A DNA stretch of 64,000 bases from Rossellomorea vietnamensis (GCF_001305855.1 NZ_LIXZ01000001.1:186001-250000); one strand, 5' to 3'; shown: positions 52,857 through 62,314, counted from the first letter of the stretch. Made by a program: numbers and translations. The notes: generated by a model not told the origin, from the letters alone.

Positions 52857-52902
52857 AAAAAAAGGATGAAGAAGGTCTCACCTTCTTCATCCTTTTTATT
52901 TA
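52857..52902. terminator. Bidirectional terminator of speA and SR1
   Basis: AAAAAAGGATGAAGAAGGT-CTC-ACCTTCTTCATCCTTTTT: a perfect stem of at least 18 bp with T-runs on both strands; it ends speA on the plus strand and SR1 on the minus strand. Confidence 0.92.
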
Positions 52903-52949
52903 TAAGAACCCCTTAAGACGCTACTTTCACCCGCTCCCCAAAGCAGGCA

Positions 52950-53069
52950 TTAATCGTCTAATTCTTTGTCGTCGTTGCAGTCACAGCAATTAGAGAATAA
53001 AACAGAAACCTTCTCATCTTCATAATGCTCAATAGTACCCAGGCATGATTGACATACAATTGTTCCCAT
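52950..53069 (-). CDS. sr1P: GapA-binding peptide SR1P
   Basis: A 39-codon ORF with a strong ribosome binding site (AAAGGAGAGGAAAAAAG) reading MGTIVCQSCLGTIEHYEDEK, then a hydrophobic stretch and NCCDCNDDKELDD. The same length and N-terminus (MGTIVCQ-C-GTI) are known for B. subtilis SR1P, which binds the glycolytic GAPDH GapA, stabilises it and promotes its partnership with RNase J1. CxxC pairs suggest metal or redox sensitivity, but this is inference. It is encoded inside SR1 RNA, which makes that RNA bifunctional. Confidence 0.9.
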   Translation of the reverse strand: MGTIVCQSCLGTIEHYEDEKVSVLFSNCCDCNDDKELDD

Positions 53070-53095
53070 CTTTTTTCCTCTCCTTTAAGTGGTTT

Positions 53096-53109
53096 TGTAA
53101 ACGCTTTAT
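53096..53109. promoter_or_regulatory. Candidate cre site in the SR1 leader
   Basis: TGTAAACGCTTTAT matches the cre consensus at 12 of 14 positions, at about +8 to +21 of SR1, where CcpA could act as a roadblock. In B. subtilis sr1 is also under mild CcpA control, from a distant site as I recall. Confidence 0.45.
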
Positions 53110-53122
53110 CTTATCTGTCTCT

Positions 53123-53151
53123 ATAATAATATAACACATTTAAAATATCAA
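53123..53151 (-). promoter_or_regulatory. SR1 promoter
   Basis: Minus strand TTGATA (-35), exactly 17 bp, TATTAT (-10). This is the best sigma-A promoter in the gap, and the two CcpN-type sites overlap it. Confidence 0.75.
53128..53138 (-). promoter_or_regulatory. CcpN operator, promoter-proximal
   Basis: Minus strand TGTGTTATATT fits the CcpN motif TRTGHYATAYW at all 11 positions; it lies in the spacer and touches the -10. CcpN represses sr1, gapB and pckA under glycolytic conditions in B. subtilis. Confidence 0.7.
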
Positions 53152-53159
53152 GCCTAAAT

Positions 53160-53170
53160 TGTATGACATA
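53160..53170 (-). promoter_or_regulatory. CcpN operator, upstream of -35
   Basis: Minus strand TATGTCATACA also fits TRTGHYATAYW at all 11 positions. Its centre is 32 bp (three helical turns) from the proximal site, so both would face the same side of the DNA. Confidence 0.7.
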
Positions 53171-53257
53171 TTTAACTTTTTATCCTCTAAATCAATCATA
53201 CTTTTAATTATAAGAGTGTATGTAAGGGTATTCACGAATATGTAGAGTTCAAATAAA

Positions 53258-53294
53258 AAGATGCATAAATGAAGTGACTCATTTATGCATCTTT
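53258..53294 (-). terminator. Terminator after polysaccharide deacetylase gene
   Basis: AAAAGATGCATAAATGA-AGTGACT-CATTTATGCATCTTT: a 15-bp AT-rich stem directly after the gene, ending in TTTTTATTTG on the minus strand. Confidence 0.75.
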
Positions 53295-53299
53295 CATCA

Positions 53300-54139
53300 T
53301 TATTCTATTGTTTTAATGCGGTGGGGATCCAGTGTTTCATACCCCTTTGCACGAAGGCCTTTCACAATGTCCGTCAACGCTTCACTCGTCCATGTACGAT
53401 CATGCATGAGCAGATTCGCTCCGTCAATCAAATATGGACTGTTTACCATGATATCCGTAATCGCTGCTTTATTTTGATATTGCTTTTCCCAATCATATCC
53501 GTAAGTCCAATTCATCAAGGACATCTTTTCTTCGGCTGCAAACTCGCGGCTGTAATCGGTATTTTGGCCGAAAGGTGCCCTGAAAAATTGCGGTCTCTCT
53601 CCCGTGACGGATTCCACAAGGTCGCTGACAGAGAGGATTTCCTCTCTTTGCTCTTCCGGTGAAAGATTTCTTAAACTGCTGTGACTATATGTATGATTCC
53701 CAATCATAAACCCAAGATCATGAATCTTTTTTAACGTTTCTTTTTCCTCAGGCGTATCAAGAAAATGACCATTTACAAAGAAAATGGCTGGTGCTTTCAA
53801 TTCTTTCAGGTCTTTAGCCATTTGCAGTGCATGTTGATCGGGTGCATCATCGATCGTCAGGAGTACCACTTTAGGATTGGCGTCACCAATTGGTTCAATG
53901 CTCCAATTAGCCTCATTTATCTTATAATCCTTGGTCTGTACCACTTCTTTTGAAGGATCTTCTTTTTCTTTTGTTTCACTTTCTGACACTTCCGTTTCAG
54001 GGCCTTCACTCTGCTTCTGATCCACTTCTTTCACTTCAGTCTGGTCGGATTTTTCGGCTTCGAGGCTGGTCCCCGTTTGTTCACTTCCGCAAGCAGTCAG
54101 GAGCAGGATGGTTAACCCGGATGCTAAAATCTTTTTCAT
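53300..54139 (-). CDS. Lipoprotein polysaccharide deacetylase (NodB/CE4 domain)
   Basis: Predicted cell-surface carbohydrate deacetylase of 279 residues. The lipobox LLTAC sits after MKKILASGLTILL (Cys at about 17). A long Glu/Lys/Ser-rich linker (about residues 20-70) precedes the NodB domain. CE4 motifs in order: LLTIDDAPDQHALQ (motif 1, TIDDAP in place of the usual TFDDGP), GNHTYSHSSLRN (motif 2, HxxxH metal site), FFRAPFGQNTDYSRE (motif 3), and LLMHDRTWT (motif 5). Likely acts on peptidoglycan or another wall polymer. Start is the ATG after AAAGGTGAGAGAC. No orthologue at this place in B. subtilis that I recall. Confidence 0.85.
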   Translation of the reverse strand: MKKILASGLTILLLTACGSEQTGTSLEAEKSDQTEVKEVDQKQSEGPETEVSESETKEKEDPSKEVVQTKDYKINEANWSIEPIGDANPKVVLLTIDDAPDQHALQMAKDLKELKAPAIFFVNGHFLDTPEEKETLKKIHDLGFMIGNHTYSHSSLRNLSPEEQREEILSVSDLVESVTGERPQFFRAPFGQNTDYSREFAAEEKMSLMNWTYGYDWEKQYQNKAAITDIMVNSPYLIDGANLLMHDRTWTSEALTDIVKGLRAKGYETLDPHRIKTIE

Positions 54140-54204
54140 GTCTCTCACCTTTCCGTATTCACTTTGAATATTTTAACATATTCCAAAGAGAAACTGGGAA
54201 AGAA

Positions 54205-54453
54205 TTAAAATATTTCCATTATATTTTCAAACGCCATCTTAAAAACAAAAAAGCATGTCAGACTAAATGAAGTGATAAATAACGTAAGCTTTCTTGATTG
54301 AACAATCTTCCTTGCAGCCATAAAGGCAAGGTAAAAAAACAGGACGAACATAATCCATTTATATTCTACATGATCTTTTTCAGAAATCCATTCAGCTATT
54401 GAAAACACGCTCCATAAAATCATTTGGACCAAAAAAGCGATGTACGATTTCAT
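54205..54453 (-). CDS. Small three-helix membrane protein, unknown
   Basis: 82-residue membrane protein with three hydrophobic segments (SYIAFLVQMILWSVFSIAEW, YKWIMFVLFFYLAFMAARKI, LTLFITSFSLTCFFVFKMAF). Not recognised. Start is the ATG after TTAAAGGATGTTTTATC; a longer in-frame extension of 15 codons lacks a ribosome binding site. It lies between the deacetylase gene (same strand, downstream) and a divergent lipoprotein gene, possibly co-transcribed with the deacetylase. Confidence 0.55.
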   Translation of the reverse strand: MKSYIAFLVQMILWSVFSIAEWISEKDHVEYKWIMFVLFFYLAFMAARKIVQSRKLTLFITSFSLTCFFVFKMAFENIMEIF

Positions 54454-54742
54454 GATAAAACATCCTTTAATCGATTTATTTACATTTACCCGTCCCAATT
54501 CAATAAAAACTCTTCGATGGCTCTTATATATTTTTCACAATCAAGATCATTGTATTAACATAGTATATTCTTTTAATATGATTTTCATTATGTATGACTT
54601 TTCAATTTTGTAACATTTTTATGACTTGGCGCTTTTTCATTTTTCCCTATGATAAAATGTGACATAAGATACGTTAAAGAGTAATTCGTTTACAAATTCA
54701 CAATCCATATTCATAGCATCGTTTAAGAAAAGAGGATGATGT

Positions 54743-55135
54743 ATGAAACATATATTAGCTTTTGCAATACTCACTTCCACTATGCTGATTTTGACTTCGT
54801 GTGATGACATCTCATCCAATAAAGTGGTTTTGGCACAAGATCAATTTATAGAAAAACAGGTGATTTTTTTCACGGATGAAAGTAATGTTTCGAGGGAAAT
54901 ACCATACTACGATGCCATCATTGAGCTTAAAAAACAATACCCCGATCACTTTAAGCGGCTAAAAGTTGTCAGTTTAAACACGAAAACAACTAATGATTTT
55001 GCTGATACTCCACCCTCCTCTCCAGCCATCGTTGTGGTAGAGAACAATCAGATCATATGTAAAGTGGAAGGGCATAATTCTAAAGAAAATATAATAAAGC
55101 CTGTTTCCAGAGCCATTCAAACCTGGGAACATTAA
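54743..55135 (+). CDS. Small predicted lipoprotein with thioredoxin-like pattern
   Basis: 130 residues beginning MKHILAFAILTSTMLILTSC, a type II signal peptide with lipobox LTSC (Cys at 20). The mature part reads like a degenerate thioredoxin-type fold: VIFFTDESNVSREIPYYDAI (strand and helix), DHFKRLKVVSLNT (strand), PPSSPAIVVVENNQIICKVE (cis-Pro-like turn and strand pair), but without a CxxC. The fold is inferred from the pattern only. ATG follows AAGAGGATGATGT. Neighbours are pdhD downstream on the other strand, and the small membrane protein. Confidence 0.6.
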   Translation: MKHILAFAILTSTMLILTSCDDISSNKVVLAQDQFIEKQVIFFTDESNVSREIPYYDAIIELKKQYPDHFKRLKVVSLNTKTTNDFADTPPSSPAIVVVENNQIICKVEGHNSKENIIKPVSRAIQTWEH

Positions 55136-55150
55136 CACATGAGATCATTT

Positions 55151-55188
55151 TTAGGGGACGAAGCCTTATACGCTTCGTCCCCTTTTTC
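55151..55188 (+). terminator. Terminator after the thioredoxin-like lipoprotein gene
   Basis: GGGGACGAAGC-CTTATAC-GCTTCGTCCCCTTTTTC: an 11-bp GC-rich stem with T-run. Confidence 0.9.
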
Positions 55189-55197
55189 TTTTCATTA

Positions 55198-55234
55198 AAA
55201 AAAGGATGATCCCTCCACAGGGATCATCCTTCGT
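55198..55234 (-). terminator. Terminator of the pdhABCD operon
   Basis: Minus strand AAGGATGATCCCT-GTGG-AGGGATCATCCTTTTTTT: a 13-bp stem and long T-run just after pdhD. Confidence 0.92.
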
Positions 55235-55243
55235 CCATGACTA

Positions 55244-56653
55244 TTATTTGATAATGTGAATCGGACTTCCCATAGCAACTTCTGCTGCTTCCATGGAAAT
55301 CTCACCTAAAGTCGGGTGAGCATGAATCGTCATGGCAACATCTTCAGCTGTCATTCCGGATTCAATTGCAAGTCCTAATTCAGCGATCATGTCAGATGCA
55401 CCAGAACCAACAATTTGTGCCCCGATAATTAAACCGTCTTCTTTACGGGTGACAAGCTTCATAAAGCCATCACTTGCATTAAGAGCCAACGCACGTCCAT
55501 TTGCTGCAAATGGGAATTTAGCAGCAGTTACTTCAATGCCTTCTTCTTTCGCTTCCGCTTCAGAATAACCCACTGTTGCTAATTCAGGGTCTGTGAAGCA
55601 CACAGCCGGGATTCCTAGGTAGTCAATCTCTGCCGATTCACCTGAGATGACCTCGGCAGCAATTTTACCTTCGTAAGAAGCTTTATGAGCAAGTGGCGGT
55701 CCATCAACGATATCACCGATCGCGAAGATATTCGGGATGTTCGTGCGGCACTGTTTATCAATTTTGATAACTCCGCGGTCTGTCATTTCGATTCCAACTT
55801 CTTCAAGACCGATTTCGTCGGTATTTGGACGACGGCCAACCGTTACTAGAACGTAATCAGCTTCAACCGATTTCTCTTCGCCCTTCACATCGTATTTCAC
55901 AACGACTCCGTTGTCACTTTCTTCAACGCCTTTAGCCATAGCTTTCGTTACAACTTCAACGCCTTTTTTCTTAAGTTCTTTTTTCACGACAGATGTCATT
56001 TGCTTTTCGAATCCGCTAAGGATATCGTCGGCACCTTCCAAAATCGTTACTTCTGATCCAAGATTGGCATATGCAGTACCAAGCTCGGTTCCGATATAAC
56101 CTCCACCGATTACAACAAGCTTGCTTGGAATTTCTTCTAAAGCAAGTGCGCCTGTAGAATCAAGCACGCGTTTAGAGAATTTGAAGCTTGGGATTTCAAT
56201 TGGACGTGAACCAGTTGCAAGAATCAAATTGTTGAACTTGTATGTTTGAGCAGAGTTCTCGTCCATGACACGAAGTGTATTGGCATCTACCAGGTAAGCT
56301 TCACCGCGAACGATTTCAGCTTTATTCCCTTTAAGAAGTCCTTCAACACCGCCGGTTAATTTCTTTACAACTCCAGCTTTCCACTCTTGAACTTTATCGA
56401 AATTCACTTTTACATTTTCAGCAACGATACCCATGTCATCAGAGTGTTGTGCCTGATGGAAACGGTGTCCCGCTGTAATTAGAGCTTTAGATGGGATACA
56501 ACCAACGTTTAAGCATACGCCACCCATGTTTTCTTTTTCGATGATTGTCACTTTTTGCCCGAGTTGAGCTGCACGGATTGCAGCTACATATCCTCCGGGA
56601 CCTGAACCGACTACGATTGTATCTGTTTCGATTGGGAAATCTCCTACTACCAT
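55244..56653 (-). CDS. pdhD: Dihydrolipoyl dehydrogenase (E3)
   Basis: FAD flavoprotein that reoxidises dihydrolipoamide for pyruvate dehydrogenase and probably the other 2-oxoacid complexes. 469 residues. FAD loop [19 protein letters not shown], redox disulfide [14 protein letters not shown] near residue 48, NAD loop [20 protein letters not shown] near residue 185, second FAD motif [21 protein letters not shown] near residue 310, and the catalytic His-Glu pair AHPTLGE near residue 445. ATG follows TGGAGGCGTAATACA. Last gene of pdhABCD, 4 bp after pdhC. Confidence 0.97.
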   Translation of the reverse strand: MVVGDFPIETDTIVVGSGPGGYVAAIRAAQLGQKVTIIEKENMGGVCLNVGCIPSKALITAGHRFHQAQHSDDMGIVAENVKVNFDKVQEWKAGVVKKLTGGVEGLLKGNKAEIVRGEAYLVDANTLRVMDENSAQTYKFNNLILATGSRPIEIPSFKFSKRVLDSTGALALEEIPSKLVVIGGGYIGTELGTAYANLGSEVTILEGADDILSGFEKQMTSVVKKELKKKGVEVVTKAMAKGVEESDNGVVVKYDVKGEEKSVEADYVLVTVGRRPNTDEIGLEEVGIEMTDRGVIKIDKQCRTNIPNIFAIGDIVDGPPLAHKASYEGKIAAEVISGESAEIDYLGIPAVCFTDPELATVGYSEAEAKEEGIEVTAAKFPFAANGRALALNASDGFMKLVTRKEDGLIIGAQIVGSGASDMIAELGLAIESGMTAEDVAMTIHAHPTLGEISMEAAEVAMGSPIHIIK

Positions 56654-56657
56654 TGTA

Positions 56658-57995
56658 TTACGCCTCCATTAATAATAATTCTGGATCGTTCAACAAACGC
56701 TTGATGTGGTTAAGTGCATGTTGAGCAGTAGCTCCGTCGATCATGCGGTGATCGAAGCTCAATGATAATGCTAACACAGGTGCCGCTACAATTTCACCAT
56801 TTTTAACCACAGGTTTTTCTGCAATGCGGCCAACACCAAGGATAGCAACCTCTGGGTGGTTGATGACCGGAGTGAACCATTGTCCACCGGCAGAACCAAT
56901 ATTCGTGATTGTACAAGATGCACCTTTCATTTCGTCGCCTGAAAGTTTACCGTCACGGGCTTTACCTGCAAGTTCATTGATTTCATTTGAAATCGAGAAC
57001 ATTGATTTGCGATCTGCATTTTTTACAACCGGTACTAATAGACCTTTGTCAGTATCCGCAGCGATACCGATATTGTAATAATGTTTTTGAACGATTTCGC
57101 TCGTTGCATCGTCAATTGAAGTATTCAGAACCGGGTATTCACGTAATGCACTTGTCAAAGCTTTTACGATGTATGGTAAGAATGTTAATTTAACACCTTT
57201 TTCAGCTGCAACTTCTTTGAATTTCTTGCGGTGTGCCCAAAGTTTCGTTACATCGATTTCGTCCATTAACGTTACGTGAGGAGCAGTATGTTTAGAGTTC
57301 ACCATTGCTTTCGCAATTGCTTTACGCATTCCACTCATTTTCTCACGGGTTTCTGGATATTCGCCTTCAGGAGCTTTAGGTGCTGCCGCTTTAGAATCTG
57401 CTGCCGGCGCTTTTTCTTCTGCTTTTGCTTCTTCGTTCGTTTCAGCAGGCTTAGAATCTCCACTTAAGAAAGCATCGATGTCTTCTTTTACAACACGTCC
57501 GTTCTTACCAGAACCGGAAACTTGGCGAATTTCAACGCTGTTCTCTCTCGCGTATTTACGCACTGAAGGCATAGCGATAACCCGTTTATTAGGATCAACT
57601 TCTGCATCGGATTTCTCTTCAGCAGCTTCTGGAGAAGCTTCTTTCTTCACATCCTGGCCTTGTTCTGCAGTTGCTTGAACTTGACCTTCCGTCTTCTCTT
57701 CGGCTTTTTCTTCTTTCTTGTCTTCTTCTCCACCTTTGAATTGCAGGTCCTCATAACCTGGTGCATCAAACCTGATAAGAGTATCTCCTACAACGGCTAC
57801 AGTTCCTTCGTCAACAAGAAGCTCTTCAACCGTTCCTGCTACCGGGGAAGGAATCTCAACAACAGCTTTATCGTTTTGCACTTCACATAGTACATCGTCT
57901 TCTTCCACTTTATCGCCAGGTTTTACAAACCACTTGACGATTTCACCTTCATGAATACCTTCACCAATGTCTGGTAATTTGAATTCGAATGACAT
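56658..57995 (-). CDS. pdhC: Dihydrolipoamide acetyltransferase (E2)
   Basis: Core of the pyruvate dehydrogenase complex, 445 residues. One lipoyl domain (about 1-80, lipoyl lysine in [12 protein letters not shown] near residue 43), an Ala/Glu/Lys-rich flexible linker (about 85-130), the E1/E3-binding domain ([20 protein letters not shown] near residue 140), a second linker, and the catalytic domain (about 215-445) with the acetyltransferase motif [12 protein letters not shown] near residue 415. ATG follows CAGGAGGTCGAGTCC. The 156-bp gap from pdhB holds two hairpins. Confidence 0.97.
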   Translation of the reverse strand: MSFEFKLPDIGEGIHEGEIVKWFVKPGDKVEEDDVLCEVQNDKAVVEIPSPVAGTVEELLVDEGTVAVVGDTLIRFDAPGYEDLQFKGGEEDKKEEKAEEKTEGQVQATAEQGQDVKKEASPEAAEEKSDAEVDPNKRVIAMPSVRKYARENSVEIRQVSGSGKNGRVVKEDIDAFLSGDSKPAETNEEAKAEEKAPAADSKAAAPKAPEGEYPETREKMSGMRKAIAKAMVNSKHTAPHVTLMDEIDVTKLWAHRKKFKEVAAEKGVKLTFLPYIVKALTSALREYPVLNTSIDDATSEIVQKHYYNIGIAADTDKGLLVPVVKNADRKSMFSISNEINELAGKARDGKLSGDEMKGASCTITNIGSAGGQWFTPVINHPEVAILGVGRIAEKPVVKNGEIVAAPVLALSLSFDHRMIDGATAQHALNHIKRLLNDPELLLMEA

Positions 57996-58085
57996 GGACT
58001 CGACCTCCTGTATTGAATAATGAGTATATAGATGAATGTTAGGTTATATCTGTCTCTGATTCTTATATATCTATAATTGGAAAAG

Positions 58086-58149
58086 AGAAGGGTGGCGTGC
58101 CCTTCTGTTTTCATTTATTTATCAACGGAGGAGCCTTTTAGCTCCTTCC
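58086..58149 (-). promoter_or_regulatory. Two small hairpins in the pdhB-pdhC gap
   Basis: On the minus strand GGAAGGAGC-TAAAAG-GCTCCTCC sits right after the pdhB stop, followed by AGAAGGG-CACGCCA-CCCTTCT with a CTTTTCC tail. They may set mRNA processing or partial termination, so pdhC-pdhD levels can differ from pdhA-pdhB. An extra promoter before pdhC is reported in B. subtilis. Confidence 0.5.
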
Positions 58150-58151
58150 AA

Positions 58152-59129
58152 TTAGAAATTAAGTACTTTTTTCGCCGTTTCGATAACGTCTTTGTGGTTT
58201 GGTAACCAGATAGGCTCTGCTTGAGAGAAAGAGAATACTGTATCCGGTGCCGTTACACGAAGAACTGGTGCTTCCAGGCTAAGGATCGCACGGTCATTGA
58301 TTTCAGCCACAACGTTGGCTGCGATTCCTGCTTGCTTTTGAGCTTCTTGAACCACGATGGCACGGTTTGTTTTCTCAACAGATGCCATGATTGTGTCAAT
58401 GTCCAGTGGACTTACAGTACGAAGATCGATTACTTCAACTGAATGACCTTCTTTTTCAAGTTCATCTGCAGCTTTCAGTGATTCGTGTACCATTGCTCCG
58501 TAAGAGATGATTGTAAGGTCTGTACCTTCACGTTTAACATCTGCTTTACCAAGTTCAATTGTGTATTCCTCTTCAGGAACCTCTTGACGGAATGAACGGT
58601 ATAATTTCATATGCTCCAAGAAAATGACAGGGTCATTATCACGGATGGATGAAATCAATAGACCTTTCGCGTCATAAGGAGTCGATGGAATGACCACTTT
58701 AAGACCTGGTTGTTGAGCCATCAATCCTTCTAAGCTGTCCGCATGAAGTTCTGGAGTATGTACTCCACCACCGAATGGGGAACGGATTGTGATTGGTGAT
58801 GTATACGTACCACCTGAACGGTAACGCATACGTGCCATTTGTCCGCTTACTGAATCCATTACTTCGTATACGAAACCGAAGAATTGGATTTCCGGTACTG
58901 GACGGTACCCTTCTAATGCTAAACCGATTGCTAAACCACCGATTCCTGATTCTGCTAGTGGAGTATCGAATACACGGTCTTCACCGAATTCTTTCTGAAG
59001 TCCTTCCGTTGCACGGAATACACCACCGTTAAGACCTACGTCTTCACCAAAAACTAAAACGTCTTCGTTGTTGCGTAGTTCTGTGCGCAGTGCATCAGTG
59101 ATCGCTTGAATCATTGTCATTTGCGCCAT
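58152..59129 (-). CDS. pdhB: Pyruvate dehydrogenase E1 beta subunit
   Basis: Beta chain of the thiamine-diphosphate E1 enzyme, 325 residues. It holds [18 protein letters not shown] near residue 26, [20 protein letters not shown] near residue 52 with the catalytic Glu that activates thiamine, [20 protein letters not shown] near residue 102, and the C-terminal transketolase domain [19 protein letters not shown]. It starts 4 bp after the pdhA stop, so translation is coupled. Confidence 0.97.
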   Translation of the reverse strand: MAQMTMIQAITDALRTELRNNEDVLVFGEDVGLNGGVFRATEGLQKEFGEDRVFDTPLAESGIGGLAIGLALEGYRPVPEIQFFGFVYEVMDSVSGQMARMRYRSGGTYTSPITIRSPFGGGVHTPELHADSLEGLMAQQPGLKVVIPSTPYDAKGLLISSIRDNDPVIFLEHMKLYRSFRQEVPEEEYTIELGKADVKREGTDLTIISYGAMVHESLKAADELEKEGHSVEVIDLRTVSPLDIDTIMASVEKTNRAIVVQEAQKQAGIAANVVAEINDRAILSLEAPVLRVTAPDTVFSFSQAEPIWLPNHKDVIETAKKVLNF

Positions 59130-59132
59130 GGC

Positions 59133-60257
<1,125 letters not shown>

Positions 60258-60417
60258 CTATCCTTTCTTTATACATTTATTTTGGTTTTTTTACATACAT
60301 AGTTTAGATTACCCAAATTCAGTATGACCTACCACAATACCTGCGGATAAACACACACTATAAGTAGTTTTCCACAAATACCAAGAAAGAAAACCCGAAA
60401 TTACATTCGAGTTTATC

Positions 60418-60450
60418 TGTATCAGTCAGAAATCATTATCGACTGATACA
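60418..60450 (-). promoter_or_regulatory. Dyad in the pdhA leader
   Basis: TGTATCAGTC and GACTGATACA form a perfect 10-bp inverted repeat with a 13-base loop, at about +12 to +44 of the predicted pdhA mRNA. No U-run follows, so it is either a repressor operator or an mRNA 5' stem-loop. A weaker inverted repeat, AAACCCGAA/TTCGAGTTT, follows at 60391-60414. Confidence 0.55.
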
Positions 60451-60469
60451 ATTCATGAATACCTATCCT

Positions 60470-60499
60470 AGTTTACAATATTAAAAATCAGTTAGTCAA
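60470..60499 (-). promoter_or_regulatory. Promoter of the pdhABCD operon
   Basis: Minus strand TTGACT (-35), 18-bp spacer, TAAACT (-10) with a TG just before it. It lies about 220 bp upstream of the pdhA ATG; no competing promoter of this quality is seen in the 470-bp gene-free stretch. Confidence 0.6.
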
Positions 60500-60666
60500 C
60501 GACAAAGTATTATTAATTCATGTTTCTTCTCAATCTTTTTGAAACGATCTACCATAAATTTTCAAAACTGTATTAATACCTATAAACACACTGTTATATA
60601 TAAACATTCAGGTGTGACTCTTCTGTTATAGAGTAAGAAACCAACGGAAAGCAGCTTTCGAACCTA

Positions 60667-60707
60667 AAAAAAAGATGAAGGAGGGCTTTACACCCTCCTT
60701 CATCTTA
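60667..60707 (-). terminator. Terminator after ykyA
   Basis: Minus strand AAGATGAAGGAGGG-TGTAAAG-CCCTCCTTCATCTTTTTTTT: a 14-bp perfect stem with eight T. Confidence 0.93.
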
Positions 60708-60718
60708 TATGTAACCGA

Positions 60719-61378
60719 TTATTCAGACTCTTTGACATCAAGTTCTGCCTTTGAGTAAAATTCTTGTTTAAGTTTGTTGAATTCCTCTGTTTTTGTATTA
60801 TAGTCCCCATTGAACTTTACTATTTTCTCGTATTGCTCATTAATGGAGGAAATTTGCTTCTCAAGCTCTTCCATCGTGAGGTCTTTCTTTTTGAACATAT
60901 TATAAAGTTCTTTATCAAGAGAAAGCGCCTTTAAGTAAGAAGTAGTTAGCTTTTCATGGAGCTGATACCGTTCTTCCATCGTATCTTCCAGCTTTTTCGC
61001 ATCTTTTTTAAGGTCATCACTTTCTATCTCATCAATATAGTCGTCTGCTTTGGCAAACTCCTTCTTTGCTTCACTCATGGAGTCACGTTCTTTTTCGATT
61101 TTCTCTTTTCTCTTATCGATGTTGTCCAGAGCTTCATCCGAAAGCTTTACAATCTGGTCAAATTCTTTCATTCCAAGATCCATGATTTTCGTATAGATTT
61201 CCTGTTCCTTTTCTTCCAACTCTTGAAGAGGCTTCTGAACTTTAACATATTGACTTTCTTTGGCTACGGTCTCTTCAAGAACCTTATACACATTCTCTTC
61301 AGGTGAAGAACCACCGACGCAACCCATTAATACAAAAATAGCGGCTCCTAAAATGAAAGCAAAACGAAATTTCGACAC
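60719..61378 (-). CDS. ykyA: YkyA family cell-wall-binding lipoprotein
   Basis: Lipoprotein of 219 residues: signal FRFAFILGAAIFVLMGC with lipobox VLMGC (Cys at 20), then an almost wholly helical, Lys/Glu-rich mature protein predicted to form long coiled coils (EELEEKEQEIYTKIMDLG-like and IDKRKEKIEKERDSMSEAKK). YkyA is described as a putative cell-wall-binding lipoprotein; its role is unknown. Start is GTG after AAGGGGGATCTTGTT. Position between pdhA and def matches B. subtilis. The 330 bp between this gene and def are AT-rich and hold their divergent promoters; no gene is seen there. Confidence 0.88.
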   Translation of the reverse strand: MSKFRFAFILGAAIFVLMGCVGGSSPEENVYKVLEETVAKESQYVKVQKPLQELEEKEQEIYTKIMDLGMKEFDQIVKLSDEALDNIDKRKEKIEKERDSMSEAKKEFAKADDYIDEIESDDLKKDAKKLEDTMEERYQLHEKLTTSYLKALSLDKELYNMFKKKDLTMEELEKQISSINEQYEKIVKFNGDYNTKTEEFNKLKQEFYSKAELDVKESE

Positions 61379-61708
61379 AACAAGATCCCCCTTAACTATT
61401 TACCACCTTCTACTATATCTATGTCTACATCTTTTGACAATAGGGATTTACAACTGTGGAAAAAAATGTCGATTGGACTATTCTCCCTATTAAAATCATT
61501 ATGACTATTTGCCACCGGGTATTCCTGTAAATACCGAATCTCATTCATTAACTTTTTCAAAGGAAAATGATAAACTATTACCATACATAATAGATTATCT
61601 TAATACGTAAAGTAGAGAAGGGATCAATTTGGATGGCCCTGTCTTTTTTGTGTTCTGAATGAACTTGGCCTGCTGTCTCTATCTCTATGTATCCTAGGAG
61701 GAAAAACA

Positions 61709-62263
61709 ATGATTACGATGAATGACATCATCCGTGAGGGTCACCCCACATTAACCATGGTAGCTAAGGAAGTGCCCATCCCGCCATCCGAAGAAGACCA
61801 GGAAACCCTGAGAAGCTTATTAGAATATGTAATTAACAGCCAAGATCCTGAAACGGCTGCCAAATATGGATTGAGACCCGGCATCGGCCTGGCAGCACCT
61901 CAAATCAATGTTTCAAAACGGATGCTCGCTGTAAACGTTACAGACAATCAAGGGAAATTATACAGCTATGCTTTATTCAATCCGAAAATCATCAGCCATT
62001 CCATAGAGAAAGCTTATTTAACTTCCGGGGAAGGTTGTTTATCCGTCGATCGGAATGTACCGGGTTTCGTACCCCGATATGCAAGAGTGACTGTAAGAGG
62101 CTGGGATGTGGACGGCAATGAAGTAAAGCTTCGTCTTAAAGGTCTGCCGGCCATCGTCTTTCAACATGAAATCGACCACCTGAATGGTATCATGTTCTAT
62201 GATCATATCAATCCTTCTAATCCATTTGAGCCTATCCCTGATGCCATTGCCATTGAACGATAA
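61709..62263 (+). CDS. def: Peptide deformylase
   Basis: Removes the formyl group from N-terminal methionine of new proteins; Fe/Zn metalloenzyme. 184 residues, the type 2 (Gram-positive) form like B. subtilis DefB. The three motifs are GIGLAAPQIN near residue 60, SGEGCLSVDR near residue 110 (metal-binding Cys), and QHEIDHLNGIMFYDH near residue 154 (HExxH). ATG is after TAGGAGGAAAAACA. Divergent from ykyA; convergent with the HAD phosphatase gene. Confidence 0.96.
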   Translation: MITMNDIIREGHPTLTMVAKEVPIPPSEEDQETLRSLLEYVINSQDPETAAKYGLRPGIGLAAPQINVSKRMLAVNVTDNQGKLYSYALFNPKIISHSIEKAYLTSGEGCLSVDRNVPGFVPRYARVTVRGWDVDGNEVKLRLKGLPAIVFQHEIDHLNGIMFYDHINPSNPFEPIPDAIAIER

Positions 62264-62266
62264 ACC

Positions 62267-62307
62267 CAAAAAAGACTCCCACAGATATCAAGTGGGAGGC
62301 TTTTTTT
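62267..62307. terminator. Bidirectional terminator between def and the HAD gene
   Basis: AAAAAAGACTCCCAC-AGATATCAA-GTGGGAGGCTTTTTTT: a 14-bp stem with one mismatch and T-runs on both strands. Confidence 0.9.
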
Positions 62308-62314
62308 GAATGTC

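Larger units (their letters stand above)
52858..53117 (-). ncRNA. sr1: SR1 dual-function regulatory RNA
   Basis: Predicted transcript of about 260 nt from the promoter at 53123-53151 to the terminator near 52858. Identification rests on position between speA and the pdh operon (as SR1 in B. subtilis), on an internal ORF matching the SR1P peptide, and on two CcpN-type operators at its promoter. In B. subtilis SR1 base-pairs with ahrC mRNA, the arginine regulator, and also encodes SR1P. The antisense region cannot be checked here because ahrC is outside the window. The 3' part beyond the ORF (to 52900) is free for pairing. Confidence 0.85.
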
